Below the pieces are notes generated by a model that was given only the letters and a program-made list of their open reading frames with translations, did not search any database and had not been told where the DNA came from. Positions 9,785 to 16,903 of a stretch of 50,443 bases of DNA are shown here, in pieces. The translations under genes and the position numbers were made by a program. Each line of letters starts with the position of its first letter. Position 1 is the stretch's first letter. Source of the DNA: Hymenobacter sp. HSC-4F20 (GTDB lineage Bacteria; Bacteroidota; Bacteroidia; Cytophagales; Hymenobacteraceae); contig NZ_JAHZTD010000009.1 in the NCBI RefSeq assembly GCF_019599275.1, positions 1 through 50,443 of the forward strand, read 5' to 3'.

Positions 9785-10134
9785 ATAGCTTACATACATG
9801 CTGAAAAGCTAGTCTCATCATGGTTACTGTTTCCGCATACTAACCGCAGTTTTTGAGTTGCACCAAGTCTTCACAGTCTCACCGGTGTAACTAATTGCCC
9901 CGGCTTGCCCTGTCACCTGCTGGCAACAGCTACCGGTTGCCTCGGTGGTATCTGCTCAAAGTTGGTGGCTTGTCGTAGCCCGCGCGGTCTATTATGAACT
10001 GGCATGAACAGGTAGTGACCGAAACGAGACGATATCCTGCTGTTTGCCGCTTTACGGCTGGAAATAGGGAAAATAGCCAGTACCTTTGACGTACTAGCAC
10101 GGTAAGTCACCCAGCCGGCTTTGTCTGAAAAGAC
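9785..10134. other. Intergenic region after the relaxase
   Basis: About 350 bases without a supportable gene. No strong terminator follows the relaxase stop. Small frames here are GC-driven and lack protein-like character. Confidence 0.5.
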
Positions 10135-10166
10135 GAAGCCCCAAGGCTGGCAGGCCTCGGGGCTTC
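10135..10166 (-). terminator. Hairpin, terminator-like on the minus strand
   Basis: GAAGCCCC and GGGGCTTC form 8-bp arms around a 16-nt loop. Read on the minus strand the stem is followed by GTCTTTTC, a weak U-tract. There is no convincing minus-strand gene to end here, so it may instead insulate the small plus-strand ORF that begins at 10207. Confidence 0.45.
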
Positions 10167-10206
10167 AGGAAGTGGGTGGATTCAGCACCCTTACTCCCGA
10201 TGCAAA

Positions 10207-10335
10207 ATGGGTAAACGTGCGAAGGCGAAACGAACCAGCAAGGCTGGTTGGTTTCGGATTTCCCTAGAGCTGGTGAAGGCCGCACTAGGGGGAGCGATTC
10301 GAGCGGTAGTTAGCTACTGGCTCGGACATCCCTAA
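10207..10335 (+). CDS. Small basic 42-aa ORF (hypothetical)
   Basis: It encodes a 42-residue protein that begins MGKRAKAKRTSKAGWFR and continues into an amphipathic stretch (LELVKAALGGAIRAVV). The N-terminus is strongly positive, and the second half could form a single membrane-associated helix. It is flanked by a hairpin upstream and a strong intrinsic terminator 8 bp after its stop. That placement implies a dedicated short transcript. I know no family. Alternatives are a small RNA or a leader peptide. Confidence 0.4.
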   Translation: MGKRAKAKRTSKAGWFRISLELVKAALGGAIRAVVSYWLGHP

Positions 10336-10342
10336 GGATGGC

Positions 10343-10380
10343 GGCGGTCAGGGCTTCGGCTCTGGCCGCCGTTTGTCTTT
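10343..10380 (+). terminator. Intrinsic terminator after the small ORF
   Basis: GGCGGTCAG (10343-10351) pairs with CTGGCCGCC (10362-10370) through nine base pairs including one G-T, with a GGCTTCGGCT-type loop. GTTTGTCTTT follows. The orientation is plus strand. Confidence 0.75.
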
Positions 10381-10391
10381 GGCAGACCATA

Positions 10392-10451
10392 TGTCTGTCA
10401 GACAGTACAAACATACGAGCTTACCAAGAAAGTGTCCACAAGTGGTGGACA
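10392..10451. promoter_or_regulatory. Two inverted repeats upstream of the avidin gene
   Basis: TGTCTG-T-CAGACA (10392-10404) and TGTCCAC-AAGTG-GTGGACA (10433-10451) are both perfect dyads, 28 bp apart and 108-168 bp before the avidin ATG. Both half-sites begin TGTC. They look like operator sites for a dimeric regulator; no regulator is identified. Confidence 0.4.
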
Positions 10452-10559
10452 GAAAGTTGATGACTTGAGAACAGCGAGGCTATCCCCTATTGTATCTATG
10501 CTCTCTGTATAGGAAAGCTATTATATTAGAGCACTCCTTTTCACCACTTTACTTATCCC

Positions 10560-10961
10560 ATGGATCGTTTACTTACAAAACTGAATGCCATAGCAGATCA
10601 GTCAGAAGCACAGACGTACACAGATTTGTTCTCGGGACAATGGAAAAACCAGTTGAAATCCAGTATGTCGATAAACGTGTCAGTTGATGGCAAAGTAACT
10701 GGCAAGTACATTACGGCTGTTGGGAAACCTGAGCAAAAAGAGTCAGAGTTGATGGGCTTTGCGCTCAAGGATATAATAACCTTTACTGTCAATTTTGGAA
10801 GATCACTAGCAACTTGGTCTGGTCAGATTGAAAAGGATGAGGAAGGCAAAGAAAAACTCGTTACCATGTGGCACCTCATCGTTAACGTAGAAGAGGGAGA
10901 CGAAGCAGAGTTGAATTGGAAGGATACTTATACTGGTTCAGATCAGTTTGTCAAAGTATAA
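10560..10961 (+). CDS. Avidin-family biotin-binding protein without signal peptide
   Basis: A 133-aa avidin/streptavidin homolog, by eye alignable over the whole barrel: SGQWKNQLKSS, GKVTGKYITAVG, ATWSGQIE, TMWHLI, NWKDTYTGSDQFVKV. Counterparts of streptavidin N23, S27, Y43, S88, W92, W108, W120 and D128 are all present. The S45 position is Thr as in chicken avidin, W79 is Phe, and T90 is Ala. Biotin binding is therefore expected. Known avidins are generally secreted, but here the residues before the barrel (MDRLLTKLNAIADQSEAQ) have no hydrophobic core, so the protein appears cytoplasmic. It stands alone between two terminators with two dyads upstream. Rhizavidin is a known plasmid-borne precedent. 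Role unknown; biotin sequestration or storage are possibilities. Confidence 0.9.
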   Translation: MDRLLTKLNAIADQSEAQTYTDLFSGQWKNQLKSSMSINVSVDGKVTGKYITAVGKPEQKESELMGFALKDIITFTVNFGRSLATWSGQIEKDEEGKEKLVTMWHLIVNVEEGDEAELNWKDTYTGSDQFVKV

Positions 10962-10985
10962 TTCGCAGTTGAAGCACCCGTTTGA

Positions 10986-11024
10986 ATTAAAGAAGCCTCG
11001 AATATTATTTGGGGCTTCTTTAAT
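10986..11024. terminator. Bidirectional terminator between avidin and SH3-like gene
   Basis: ATTAAAGAAGCC (10986-10997) and GGCTTCTTTAAT (11013-11024) are perfect 12-bp arms. A-rich and T-rich stem ends give a U-tract in both directions, so it serves both convergent genes. The minus-strand gene's stop codon lies inside the 3' arm. Confidence 0.85.
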
Positions 11025-11619
11025 AGCACTTCATACACTCCCGCAACCCTAAGCCACGCGCCTCCCCGGTGCTGGCCACCTTCGTCGTGTAGGTGCACCG
11101 ACGCATAGCGGAACAGTCCTCACTACTGTGATATACCTCCGTGCGGCCGTTATTGCAGATATACACTCTAGGCCCAGCAGACGCTTTCGGCGCCGCCTTA
11201 CGAACTACGGGACGAGCTAGGGTAACCTGAGGTGCGCGGACATCCACAGCGCTTACTTGGGCATAGGCCTCACCACCGCTGGCTTCCACAGAGGACCAGT
11301 CAATCGTTTCCGCTGTGACATCCTGCTGCTGGGCGACCAGGTATTCGGACTTGACAAAGCCCAGATAGGTATCCACCTGCACCTTGCTCCAGCCGTCGGG
11401 ACGCTCGGCAAGGACCGTTACCCGGCCGGCGCCATCGATCTTGGCCAGGGCCACAGCAGAGGCAGAAGGTAGGGCTCGTAGGGTAAGGGAGGAGGCGTTG
11501 ACGTAGCGGTAGGCGATAGTCTGTTCTTGGGGCGCTACCTGGGCCGTCGTATCAACTACTTGAGCACAGAGAGCGAATGGGAGCAGGTACAGAAGCCAGA
11601 GGAGTAGGTGTTTCTTCAT
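11020..11619 (-). CDS. Exported SH3-like protein with C-terminal cysteine motif
   Basis: A 199-aa protein. The start at 11619 is chosen because it opens a clear signal peptide (MKKHLLLWLLYLLPFALCAQ); an upstream in-frame ATG would add ten charged residues before it. Residues about 35-95 resemble a bacterial SH3 domain (SLTLRALPSASAVALAKI, VTVLAERPDGWSKVQ, YLGFVKSEYL). A low-complexity linker follows. The last 45 residues carry a four-cysteine motif (YHSSEDCSAMRRC ... LRECMKCY) found at the C-terminus of many small Bacteroidota proteins. It probably acts in the periplasm. It starts 36 bp after the PurA-like gene and may be the last cistron of that cluster, though an exported SH3 protein could be unrelated to it. 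Confidence 0.7.
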   Translation of the reverse strand: MKKHLLLWLLYLLPFALCAQVVDTTAQVAPQEQTIAYRYVNASSLTLRALPSASAVALAKIDGAGRVTVLAERPDGWSKVQVDTYLGFVKSEYLVAQQQDVTAETIDWSSVEASGGEAYAQVSAVDVRAPQVTLARPVVRKAAPKASAGPRVYICNNGRTEVYHSSEDCSAMRRCTYTTKVASTGEARGLGLRECMKCY

Positions 11620-11655
11620 TACGAGATACGATTCTCTAGATCGACGCACTTATTC

Positions 11656-12840
11656 CTATAAGTAAGATGCACAGCTGTCAAAGCTGAATAAATGACGGTC
11701 AAATTTCACATTTAGCAGAGTAGGAAGGGCAGTGTAATGTACCGTTTCAACAGTGCCATTATGATGGTATGGCACCTTCTCAGCGTTCAACTGGTCTAAG
11801 CAAGTTATTAATAGCTGTTTGGATAATCCCTTAGAGAATTGATTATCGGAAGTCAATGCAAAGTTTAAGGCGTCAAGATCTAAACAGCTTACTCTAAACT
11901 CGCCTTGATGCTCATTAAATTGATTGCTTTCATGTTCTCGGTTGATAAGGCTTAAAGAAACCTCTTTACCTATAATAGGGCCAGCACCATGACGGGTCTG
12001 GTAACTTCGCGTGACATAGAGTATAGTCGCTGATGCCGCCGTAGTAGGGAGGTATTCGTGTAAGAGCTGCAAAGCATTCTTTGATGTAGTATTGCTGCGT
12101 GTCACGTGAGGAGCAATACCGAAATCCATATCTAACAGCACTCCCTGTGCTCCTTCAAAGATGAAGGTTTGCCAAGGAGTACCTAGTGAAAAGATATCCT
12201 CTTCGTATACTAGTTGAATAATTTGCTGCTCAACTAACTCTCTAACTTCTTTCGCCTCTCGCTCAAATTCTAGGTCAGCCGTGTCATGATCAAACTGGCG
12301 AAAGGAGAAGTGGGTGTCCTGAGCAATTTTAGCTTTATAGTACGATCTGATCAATTGAAGTTTGTGCTTGAATTTTGCAACTTCGAGGAGATCAGTAGGA
12401 TACAAGCGTAGGGCTTGATACTGATGACGTTCTATTGTTGCGCCAAACCCTAAGCCACAGCTTCCGTGACGACTATCTCCACGCGTAGATTCTAGCAGAC
12501 GATTGTAGAGTATATCGTAATGAGTTGTAACAGGACATTGTTGATCTACCAACAGTCTAGGTCGGATAGGCAAGCTTTTGTATTCAGGCAGCAGGACTGC
12601 CGGGGAGAAGGTGCAGTACCTAGACCAATAGGTAGGAACACCTTGGAGAGTACCAGCTCCAAAAGTGGAAAATATATGTTGATGTCCACTTTCAGTTACA
12701 ACAGTGTGGCCAGCCTGATGCCCTCCATTAAAACGAATAACTAACGGATCAGGAGAATGCCGGCAGAGGTAGTCTGTTGCTAATCCTTTGCCTTCGTCCC
12801 CAAATCCTAGTCCTACAACAATGAATGCAGACTTGTGCAT
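11656..12840 (-). CDS. Adenylosuccinate-synthetase-like (PurA superfamily) enzyme
   Basis: A 394-aa protein of the PurA fold, shorter than the roughly 430 aa of housekeeping PurA. PurA couples GTP to IMP and aspartate. Preserved are GFGDEGKG (residues 12-19, catalytic Asp15), GGHQAGHT (catalytic His45), FEGAQGVLLDMDFG near 225 followed by VTRSNTTS, and TRHGAGP. The aspartate-binding loop of canonical PurA (RRRTGWLD) is replaced by EFRVSCLD near residue 315, so the nucleophile or product may differ. A central segment (RGDSRHGSCGLGFGATIERH) differs from PurA's TTGRGIGP loop. The gene is the third cistron after two small genes and the PfkB-deoxyribosyltransferase fusion, 45 bp downstream of the latter. 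A divergent accessory paralog, not the chromosomal purA, is the best reading. PurZ-type phage enzymes are the other PurA relatives to consider. Confidence 0.85.
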   Translation of the reverse strand: MHKSAFIVVGLGFGDEGKGLATDYLCRHSPDPLVIRFNGGHQAGHTVVTESGHQHIFSTFGAGTLQGVPTYWSRYCTFSPAVLLPEYKSLPIRPRLLVDQQCPVTTHYDILYNRLLESTRGDSRHGSCGLGFGATIERHQYQALRLYPTDLLEVAKFKHKLQLIRSYYKAKIAQDTHFSFRQFDHDTADLEFEREAKEVRELVEQQIIQLVYEEDIFSLGTPWQTFIFEGAQGVLLDMDFGIAPHVTRSNTTSKNALQLLHEYLPTTAASATILYVTRSYQTRHGAGPIIGKEVSLSLINREHESNQFNEHQGEFRVSCLDLDALNFALTSDNQFSKGLSKQLLITCLDQLNAEKVPYHHNGTVETVHYTALPTLLNVKFDRHLFSFDSCASYL

Positions 12841-12885
12841 AAATAGATCACCTAATATAATGGCTTGTTATGAATAGAATAAGGC

Positions 12886-14064
12886 TTACCAGGATGCTCG
12901 ATACACAGCGCTAGAAAGGTCACTGGTAATTTCACAGTCTGATCCAATCAGCATAGTCAAGTCATGTTCTGTTGTATTCTCGGCAAATACAACGACGCGC
13001 TTACCAAGTGCCCTGGCGTAGCCTATTTCGAATAGTGTTCCTGCGTCCAAACCAGTAGCTACGGCTAATACCACATCAGCTCGACGGATGCCGTTTAAGT
13101 CGGGCTCAACTACTTGGTGTGGAGGGCCTGCTCCTACATCGTGAAGAGGAGAGAACACCATATTACCAAACTCTAGAAGCTTGTCACGTAGCTCATTTAT
13201 TAGCCAGCGTTCTGCCATTGTGAAGAACGGGCCAGCTAGGTATATCAGTTGACCTGGAGGCTTACTATCTAAAGCTTCAAGCACTGGATGGGTGACAGGC
13301 AGGGGACGCTGTTTCGTTTGGCAGTAATGTGCGGTGTATAGCGAGGCTAATCGTGCTGCCTCAGCAGGCGGAACGTGGTTAACTGCCCACTGCCACGCGA
13401 AGACAGCAGAGAAAATATCTCCCGAGCCAATAGGCCAAACGGAAGTGGTTTTGAAGACTGGAATGAACTGAGTCCCGGAGTGATCTATTACTAAAGCACC
13501 CTGTGAACCATTCTTGATGATGATGACTGCAGCTTGTTCACTCGACAACAATGCGTTGCCTACCGCCGCCAACTCAGTATCTTTTGGCAGGCCTGAGAGC
13601 AACAGAGCCTCCTTTCGGTTTAGAACCAGTGCTAGATGTTTAGCAGTTGAAAGTGCCTGCTTCCATGGGATATGGTTCTGAGGATCATACACCACATATG
13701 TTCCAGTCACCTCTACTTCAGCCTCAACTTGGCCATAGAGTAAAACAGCTTCCGCCTGAATAGCTGGTAGCCTCAGTTTAGGTTGGTCTAATACCTCTCT
13801 TGGACTGACGTATGGTGGCGCTAAAGGATGATAGTAATGGAATGCGATAGTCTTAGGTATTTCTGAAAAAGAAGCTCTGAATCGATAAGCTTCTGCATAA
13901 AACTCAGCAATCCCAAGCTTGTCAGCACCAACACAACTATGAAAATGAATATCAGTTATGTTACCAGACAAGGCAACGGCCGCTCTAAGACCGGAGCCGT
14001 AAAGTTCCTCAGAATGAGGTTCTCGACACAGCTCCAAGTATGTGCCACCAACAATAGTTAACAT
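12886..14064 (-). CDS. PfkB-family kinase fused to nucleoside 2-deoxyribosyltransferase
   Basis: A 392-aa two-domain enzyme. Residues 1 to about 265 are a PfkB/ribokinase fold, with the N-terminal GSGLRAAVALSG substrate region and the C-terminal WPIGSGDIFSA motif, whose GSGD supplies the catalytic Asp and anion hole. Residues about 273-392 are a nucleoside 2-deoxyribosyltransferase-like domain: IYLAGPFFTMAE, an FSPLHDVG segment, ADVVLAV, and DAGTLFEIGYA containing the expected nucleophilic Glu. PfkB enzymes phosphorylate sugars or nucleosides; deoxyribosyltransferases cleave or exchange the base on a (deoxy)nucleoside or nucleotide. The fusion suggests sequential action on one nucleoside. It lies 3 bp after the 113-aa gene and 45 bp before the PurA-like gene, so translational coupling is likely. 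The substrate is unknown. Confidence 0.88.
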   Translation of the reverse strand: MLTIVGGTYLELCREPHSEELYGSGLRAAVALSGNITDIHFHSCVGADKLGIAEFYAEAYRFRASFSEIPKTIAFHYYHPLAPPYVSPREVLDQPKLRLPAIQAEAVLLYGQVEAEVEVTGTYVVYDPQNHIPWKQALSTAKHLALVLNRKEALLLSGLPKDTELAAVGNALLSSEQAAVIIIKNGSQGALVIDHSGTQFIPVFKTTSVWPIGSGDIFSAVFAWQWAVNHVPPAEAARLASLYTAHYCQTKQRPLPVTHPVLEALDSKPPGQLIYLAGPFFTMAERWLINELRDKLLEFGNMVFSPLHDVGAGPPHQVVEPDLNGIRRADVVLAVATGLDAGTLFEIGYARALGKRVVVFAENTTEHDLTMLIGSDCEITSDLSSAVYRASW

Positions 14065-14067
14065 ACC

Positions 14068-14409
14068 CTACTTCTTAGCAGACTCGACTATTACTGAACA
14101 TGTACTAGCAGTAATGTTCAGTATGATAGCTTTAAATGGATGACCTTTTCTTAGACATTCAACCAATTCCATGCTTCGCAAAGAGATAACTCTTCCACAC
14201 ACCTCGCCTTTAGAGTTCAATACTTCTGGGATGCTACCATTGAGTTCGATTCTACATACATCTCCAGGCTGGACGTTGGCTAACGCGCTCGATTGGATGG
14301 AGCCTAGGTCATCTGTGAAGGAAAGATCTGCACAACTGTCACCCGAAGACCCTATTGGTTTAGCGGGAGAAGAATATTCGATAGAGGGCAAAGGGTTACG
14401 TTTGCTCAT
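14068..14409 (-). CDS. Small unknown protein, second gene of the nucleotide cassette
   Basis: A 113-aa protein. The N-terminal 45 residues are Ser/Pro-rich and probably disordered. The remaining part has alternating hydrophobic residues suggestive of a small beta domain (GDVCRIELNG, GEVCGRVISLRSMELVECLRKG, FKAIILNITASTCSVIVE). I recognise no family. It is only 3 bp from the PfkB-deoxyribosyltransferase fusion and 24 bp from the 84-aa gene upstream, so it is part of the same transcript. It could be a regulatory or substrate-handling partner. No catalytic motif is visible. Confidence 0.7.
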   Translation of the reverse strand: MSKRNPLPSIEYSSPAKPIGSSGDSCADLSFTDDLGSIQSSALANVQPGDVCRIELNGSIPEVLNSKGEVCGRVISLRSMELVECLRKGHPFKAIILNITASTCSVIVESAKK

Positions 14410-14433
14410 GGAGAGGAGTATATATGTTGATAT

Positions 14434-14688
14434 TTAATCTGTGAGACAAAGAGTTACACCGCCATCTAGGTCCTGAGAAGCCGATGGAACGAACACAGGT
14501 TGTTTTACTCGCTTGAATACATCTTCAGCCCAGTGTTTGCCTTTAGAATTGCGCCACCGGCCAAAGCCGAATTCAGTAGATGAGTCGAGGTATATTAGCA
14601 CAGCACCATCACACTCAAATCGGCGAACAAACTCTTTTAGAACTTCTTCATCAGTGAGAGCTTGCGCCGAAGCCTTCTGCTTTGCCAT
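14434..14688 (-). CDS. Small unknown protein, first gene of the nucleotide cassette
   Basis: An 84-aa protein with a lysine-rich start (MAKQKASAQ), a helical section (TDEEVLKEFVRRF) and a strand-rich section (GAVLIYLDSSTEFGFGRW). It leads the compact minus-strand series of 84-aa, 113-aa, PfkB-deoxyribosyltransferase and PurA-like genes. About 110 bases separate it from the membrane protein gene upstream, enough for a promoter, so the cassette may be transcribed from here. Family unknown. Confidence 0.65.
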   Translation of the reverse strand: MAKQKASAQALTDEEVLKEFVRRFECDGAVLIYLDSSTEFGFGRWRNSKGKHWAEDVFKRVKQPVFVPSASQDLDGGVTLCLTD

Positions 14689-14796
14689 TTCTTTTGTTTT
14701 ATCCTGTGGTGTTACGATAGTAAGGACTTTGGGCGAATAAGTGACTCACCACGCTAAGGAATAGACACTTTTTCGTACTCTTTGATATAACTAGCG

Positions 14797-15714
14797 TTAT
14801 GGAATCGCTTCATATGCTTTGATTCCGTCGGCTGCAATGCCAACTGTTTTTTGCCCTAATCGCACATACACCGTCTTCTCTGTCTGATAGAGGATGAATA
14901 CAGGCTTATCTAGTCGAGTGGCTGAAGGAAGCAGGTGACTCTGGATGAGTGCCTTTTGCTCCATTGGGGTTAGATATAGGCGAGAAGCGTAAGGCTTGCC
15001 TCCTCCCACTGCCACCGAAACTAGTGGGTACACCAGTTTCCCAAACGCTAAACTGGCAAACAGCAACACCAATGCGAAGGTGGGAATAACGGAGCCGATA
15101 GAGTCCTCTGGGTCCTTAAGCACTGAGCGAACATCGGCTACAAGTAGTAAAAATCCTCCGATAGCTATGGTGTGGTATGCAGCCAAGCTCAAGAGAATGC
15201 TTTTTTCGAAATAGGTCAATAGGATGACAGTAATGATGAGGCTAAAGAATAGTGCCCAAAGCAATTTGTTATCCTTAGATGTTATCTCCTCTCCATCGGA
15301 TAGGTTGACAATGCAGATTAGCATTGTGATGTTTGCTCCTGTTACTATTCCTGCTACCCACGGGTGCTCGGCAGTGATGTTAAAAGGGAAGCTAGTAATA
15401 GTCACTGTGTCATAGAGGTAAATAGCAGCTGCGCCAACCTCGACTGAGAGAACAGCAGCTAACAGAATATTAAAGCCATACTCCCATAGAGGGGTCTTAT
15501 GCTGTTCCTGATGAACTAGGTGGGTCAGTGCAGCTAAGCTGGAGTTGTAGAGAAGGAATAAAGCCCCTGCTTTCACATAGCTAAAGCTCAGTGCATTGGT
15601 CTCGTAGAGTCCATAAGGATGCAAATGAGCGTTTAGGCAGAGGAATCCCGTTAAATATATAAGAAAGAGAAGCGTAGGTACAGTGATTTCTAGAGAGCCT
15701 AGCTGCTTAAACAT
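14797..15714 (-). CDS. Integral membrane protein, about seven transmembrane segments
   Basis: A 305-aa protein with hydrophobic segments at about 12-30, 44-66, 78-103, 117-137, 149-168, 171-194 and 208-235. A soluble tail of about 70 residues contains PVFILYQTEKTVYVRL and GQKTVGIAADGIKAYE. I recognise no transporter or receptor family. It lies upstream of, and on the same strand as, the nucleotide-enzyme cassette. If that cassette makes a signal molecule, this would be the obvious membrane-acting candidate effector, but nothing in its sequence proves a link. Confidence 0.7.
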   Translation of the reverse strand: MFKQLGSLEITVPTLLFLIYLTGFLCLNAHLHPYGLYETNALSFSYVKAGALFLLYNSSLAALTHLVHQEQHKTPLWEYGFNILLAAVLSVEVGAAAIYLYDTVTITSFPFNITAEHPWVAGIVTGANITMLICIVNLSDGEEITSKDNKLLWALFFSLIITVILLTYFEKSILLSLAAYHTIAIGGFLLLVADVRSVLKDPEDSIGSVIPTFALVLLFASLAFGKLVYPLVSVAVGGGKPYASRLYLTPMEQKALIQSHLLPSATRLDKPVFILYQTEKTVYVRLGQKTVGIAADGIKAYEAIP

Positions 15715-15752
15715 GAAGGGGATAGGTAAGTAAATTGTCTTGCTGTTTAGGG

Positions 15753-16388
15753 TTATGCTACACGCTTCTCCCGTCGCTCCATCTTCTTGATAAAAGCGTC
15801 TAGCTCCTGTCTAGGTAGCTGGCCGTTGTTAGCGGTCAACAGTCGGCGCGCCTTGATGTGATGAACATGGTAGAACAGCGCTTCCATCAGAAAGAGCTTT
15901 GCTTTCTCAGGATCCTGGCGAATAGCTTCCATCTCCTCTGCGGAAGCACTACAGCCGCTACTAGTTCCTTTCTGAAAACTATGCGAGCACAACTGTAGGC
16001 CACCGGCAGTATTTACTTGTAAGAAGAGATCCCAGCCGGCCGCTTTCCAGCGCTGCATTTCCACTGGATATAGTGCTAGGGGTAGCGCATCAGCTGGCTC
16101 AAACACGTGACACCACCGGGCCCGCTCCTTGGTGAGCAGTAGAGTCACCTGTTTGTCCTGGCCAACCAGTACCAGCTTGCCGTCTTTGCGCTCGGCTACT
16201 CGCCATAGGTGAGATTGATCTAGGCCCATTTTATCAACCTTGGGGTACTTATCCCGATAGGTATAGACCCAGTCACCCGCCACAATCACACGGTCCGAGA
16301 AGTCTACGAAGCCAGGAAAAGTATCTCGTAACGTTTGACTCAATTGCATTTGCCGAGTGTGATAGGAGGCAGGTGTCTCGCGAGGCAT
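15753..16388 (-). CDS. Hypothetical soluble protein
   Basis: A 211-aa protein without signal peptide or membrane segments. It is rich in Trp and Lys with a helical, charged C-terminus (LDAFIKKMERREKRVA). It has a segment GWDLFLQVNTAGGLQLCSHSFQKG and a helix HVHHIKARRLLTANNGQ. No family is recognised. The 38-bp gap to the membrane-protein gene points to co-transcription, so it may be the first gene of the minus-strand cluster that runs to 11020. Confidence 0.65.
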   Translation of the reverse strand: MPRETPASYHTRQMQLSQTLRDTFPGFVDFSDRVIVAGDWVYTYRDKYPKVDKMGLDQSHLWRVAERKDGKLVLVGQDKQVTLLLTKERARWCHVFEPADALPLALYPVEMQRWKAAGWDLFLQVNTAGGLQLCSHSFQKGTSSGCSASAEEMEAIRQDPEKAKLFLMEALFYHVHHIKARRLLTANNGQLPRQELDAFIKKMERREKRVA

Positions 16389-16477
16389 ATGGGCTGCTAA
16401 TTGGTAACGGAGAGATAACGTGGTGGAGCCAATTTACGGATTACAGGAGGCGTTCAACGAATTAAGACCAGCAGTTT

Positions 16478-16903
16478 ATGTCTCAGAATAATACTTTGCT
16501 CATGGAAGAGGTGCTAAAATCTTTCGTTGAGAAAGTTAATGGCCCATTGACTACTTCAATGGAACAGATAACAGACAGTTGGTTGCGCCAGTATTTTGCC
16601 CAAAGACCCCAACCTGATCCACAATATACTGCCCAAGAAGTAGCGGAGCTGCTGGCTCTTGAAGTAAGCACTGTGCGTTCTTATTTCAAAAAACCAGAAG
16701 GGCATGTTCGCCGGTTACCATTTATTCAATGCACTGACACCGCCCGAGGCTACCGTGTTCGGCTAAGCGACATACGAGCTTGGCAGGATCGCAACCTGAT
16801 CGACGCGCTGAAGAGAGCGGAGCAACAAGCATTCGAGGAGAAAGCCGCTGCGATTGGGGCCAAGCGCCGGGCCCGCCGCGGTAGGACCCCTAATTCAATC
16901 TAG
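16478..16903 (+). CDS. Excisionase/MerR-like helix-turn-helix protein
   Basis: A 141-aa protein. A winged helix-turn-helix of the HTH_17/excisionase type spans about residues 50-108: YTAQEVAELLALEVSTVRSYFKK, then a wing, then GYRVRLSDIRAWQ. The C-terminal 30 residues are strongly basic (AKRRARRGRTP). It is probably a DNA-binding regulator or directionality factor. It ends in a 4-base overlap with the convergent tail-protein gene. No integrase is present in the window, so a role in excision is doubtful. Confidence 0.75.
   Translation: MSQNNTLLMEEVLKSFVEKVNGPLTTSMEQITDSWLRQYFAQRPQPDPQYTAQEVAELLALEVSTVRSYFKKPEGHVRRLPFIQCTDTARGYRVRLSDIRAWQDRNLIDALKRAEQQAFEEKAAAIGAKRRARRGRTPNSI

Noticed and set aside
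10094..10285. A 63-codon minus-strand ORF over the small-ORF region
   Set aside because: It spans a hairpin and is antisense to the better-supported 42-aa ORF; composition is not protein-like.
11656..12840. Housekeeping purA or a phage Z-genome PurZ
   Set aside because: It is too short and lacks the normal aspartate loop for purA. No companion Z-genome genes (dATPase, DpoZ polymerase) are in the window, so neither label is justified.
16478..16903. Evidence for chromosomal integration (excisionase implies an integrase)
   Set aside because: No tyrosine or serine recombinase and no attachment site were found; the helix-turn-helix protein is better treated as a regulator.
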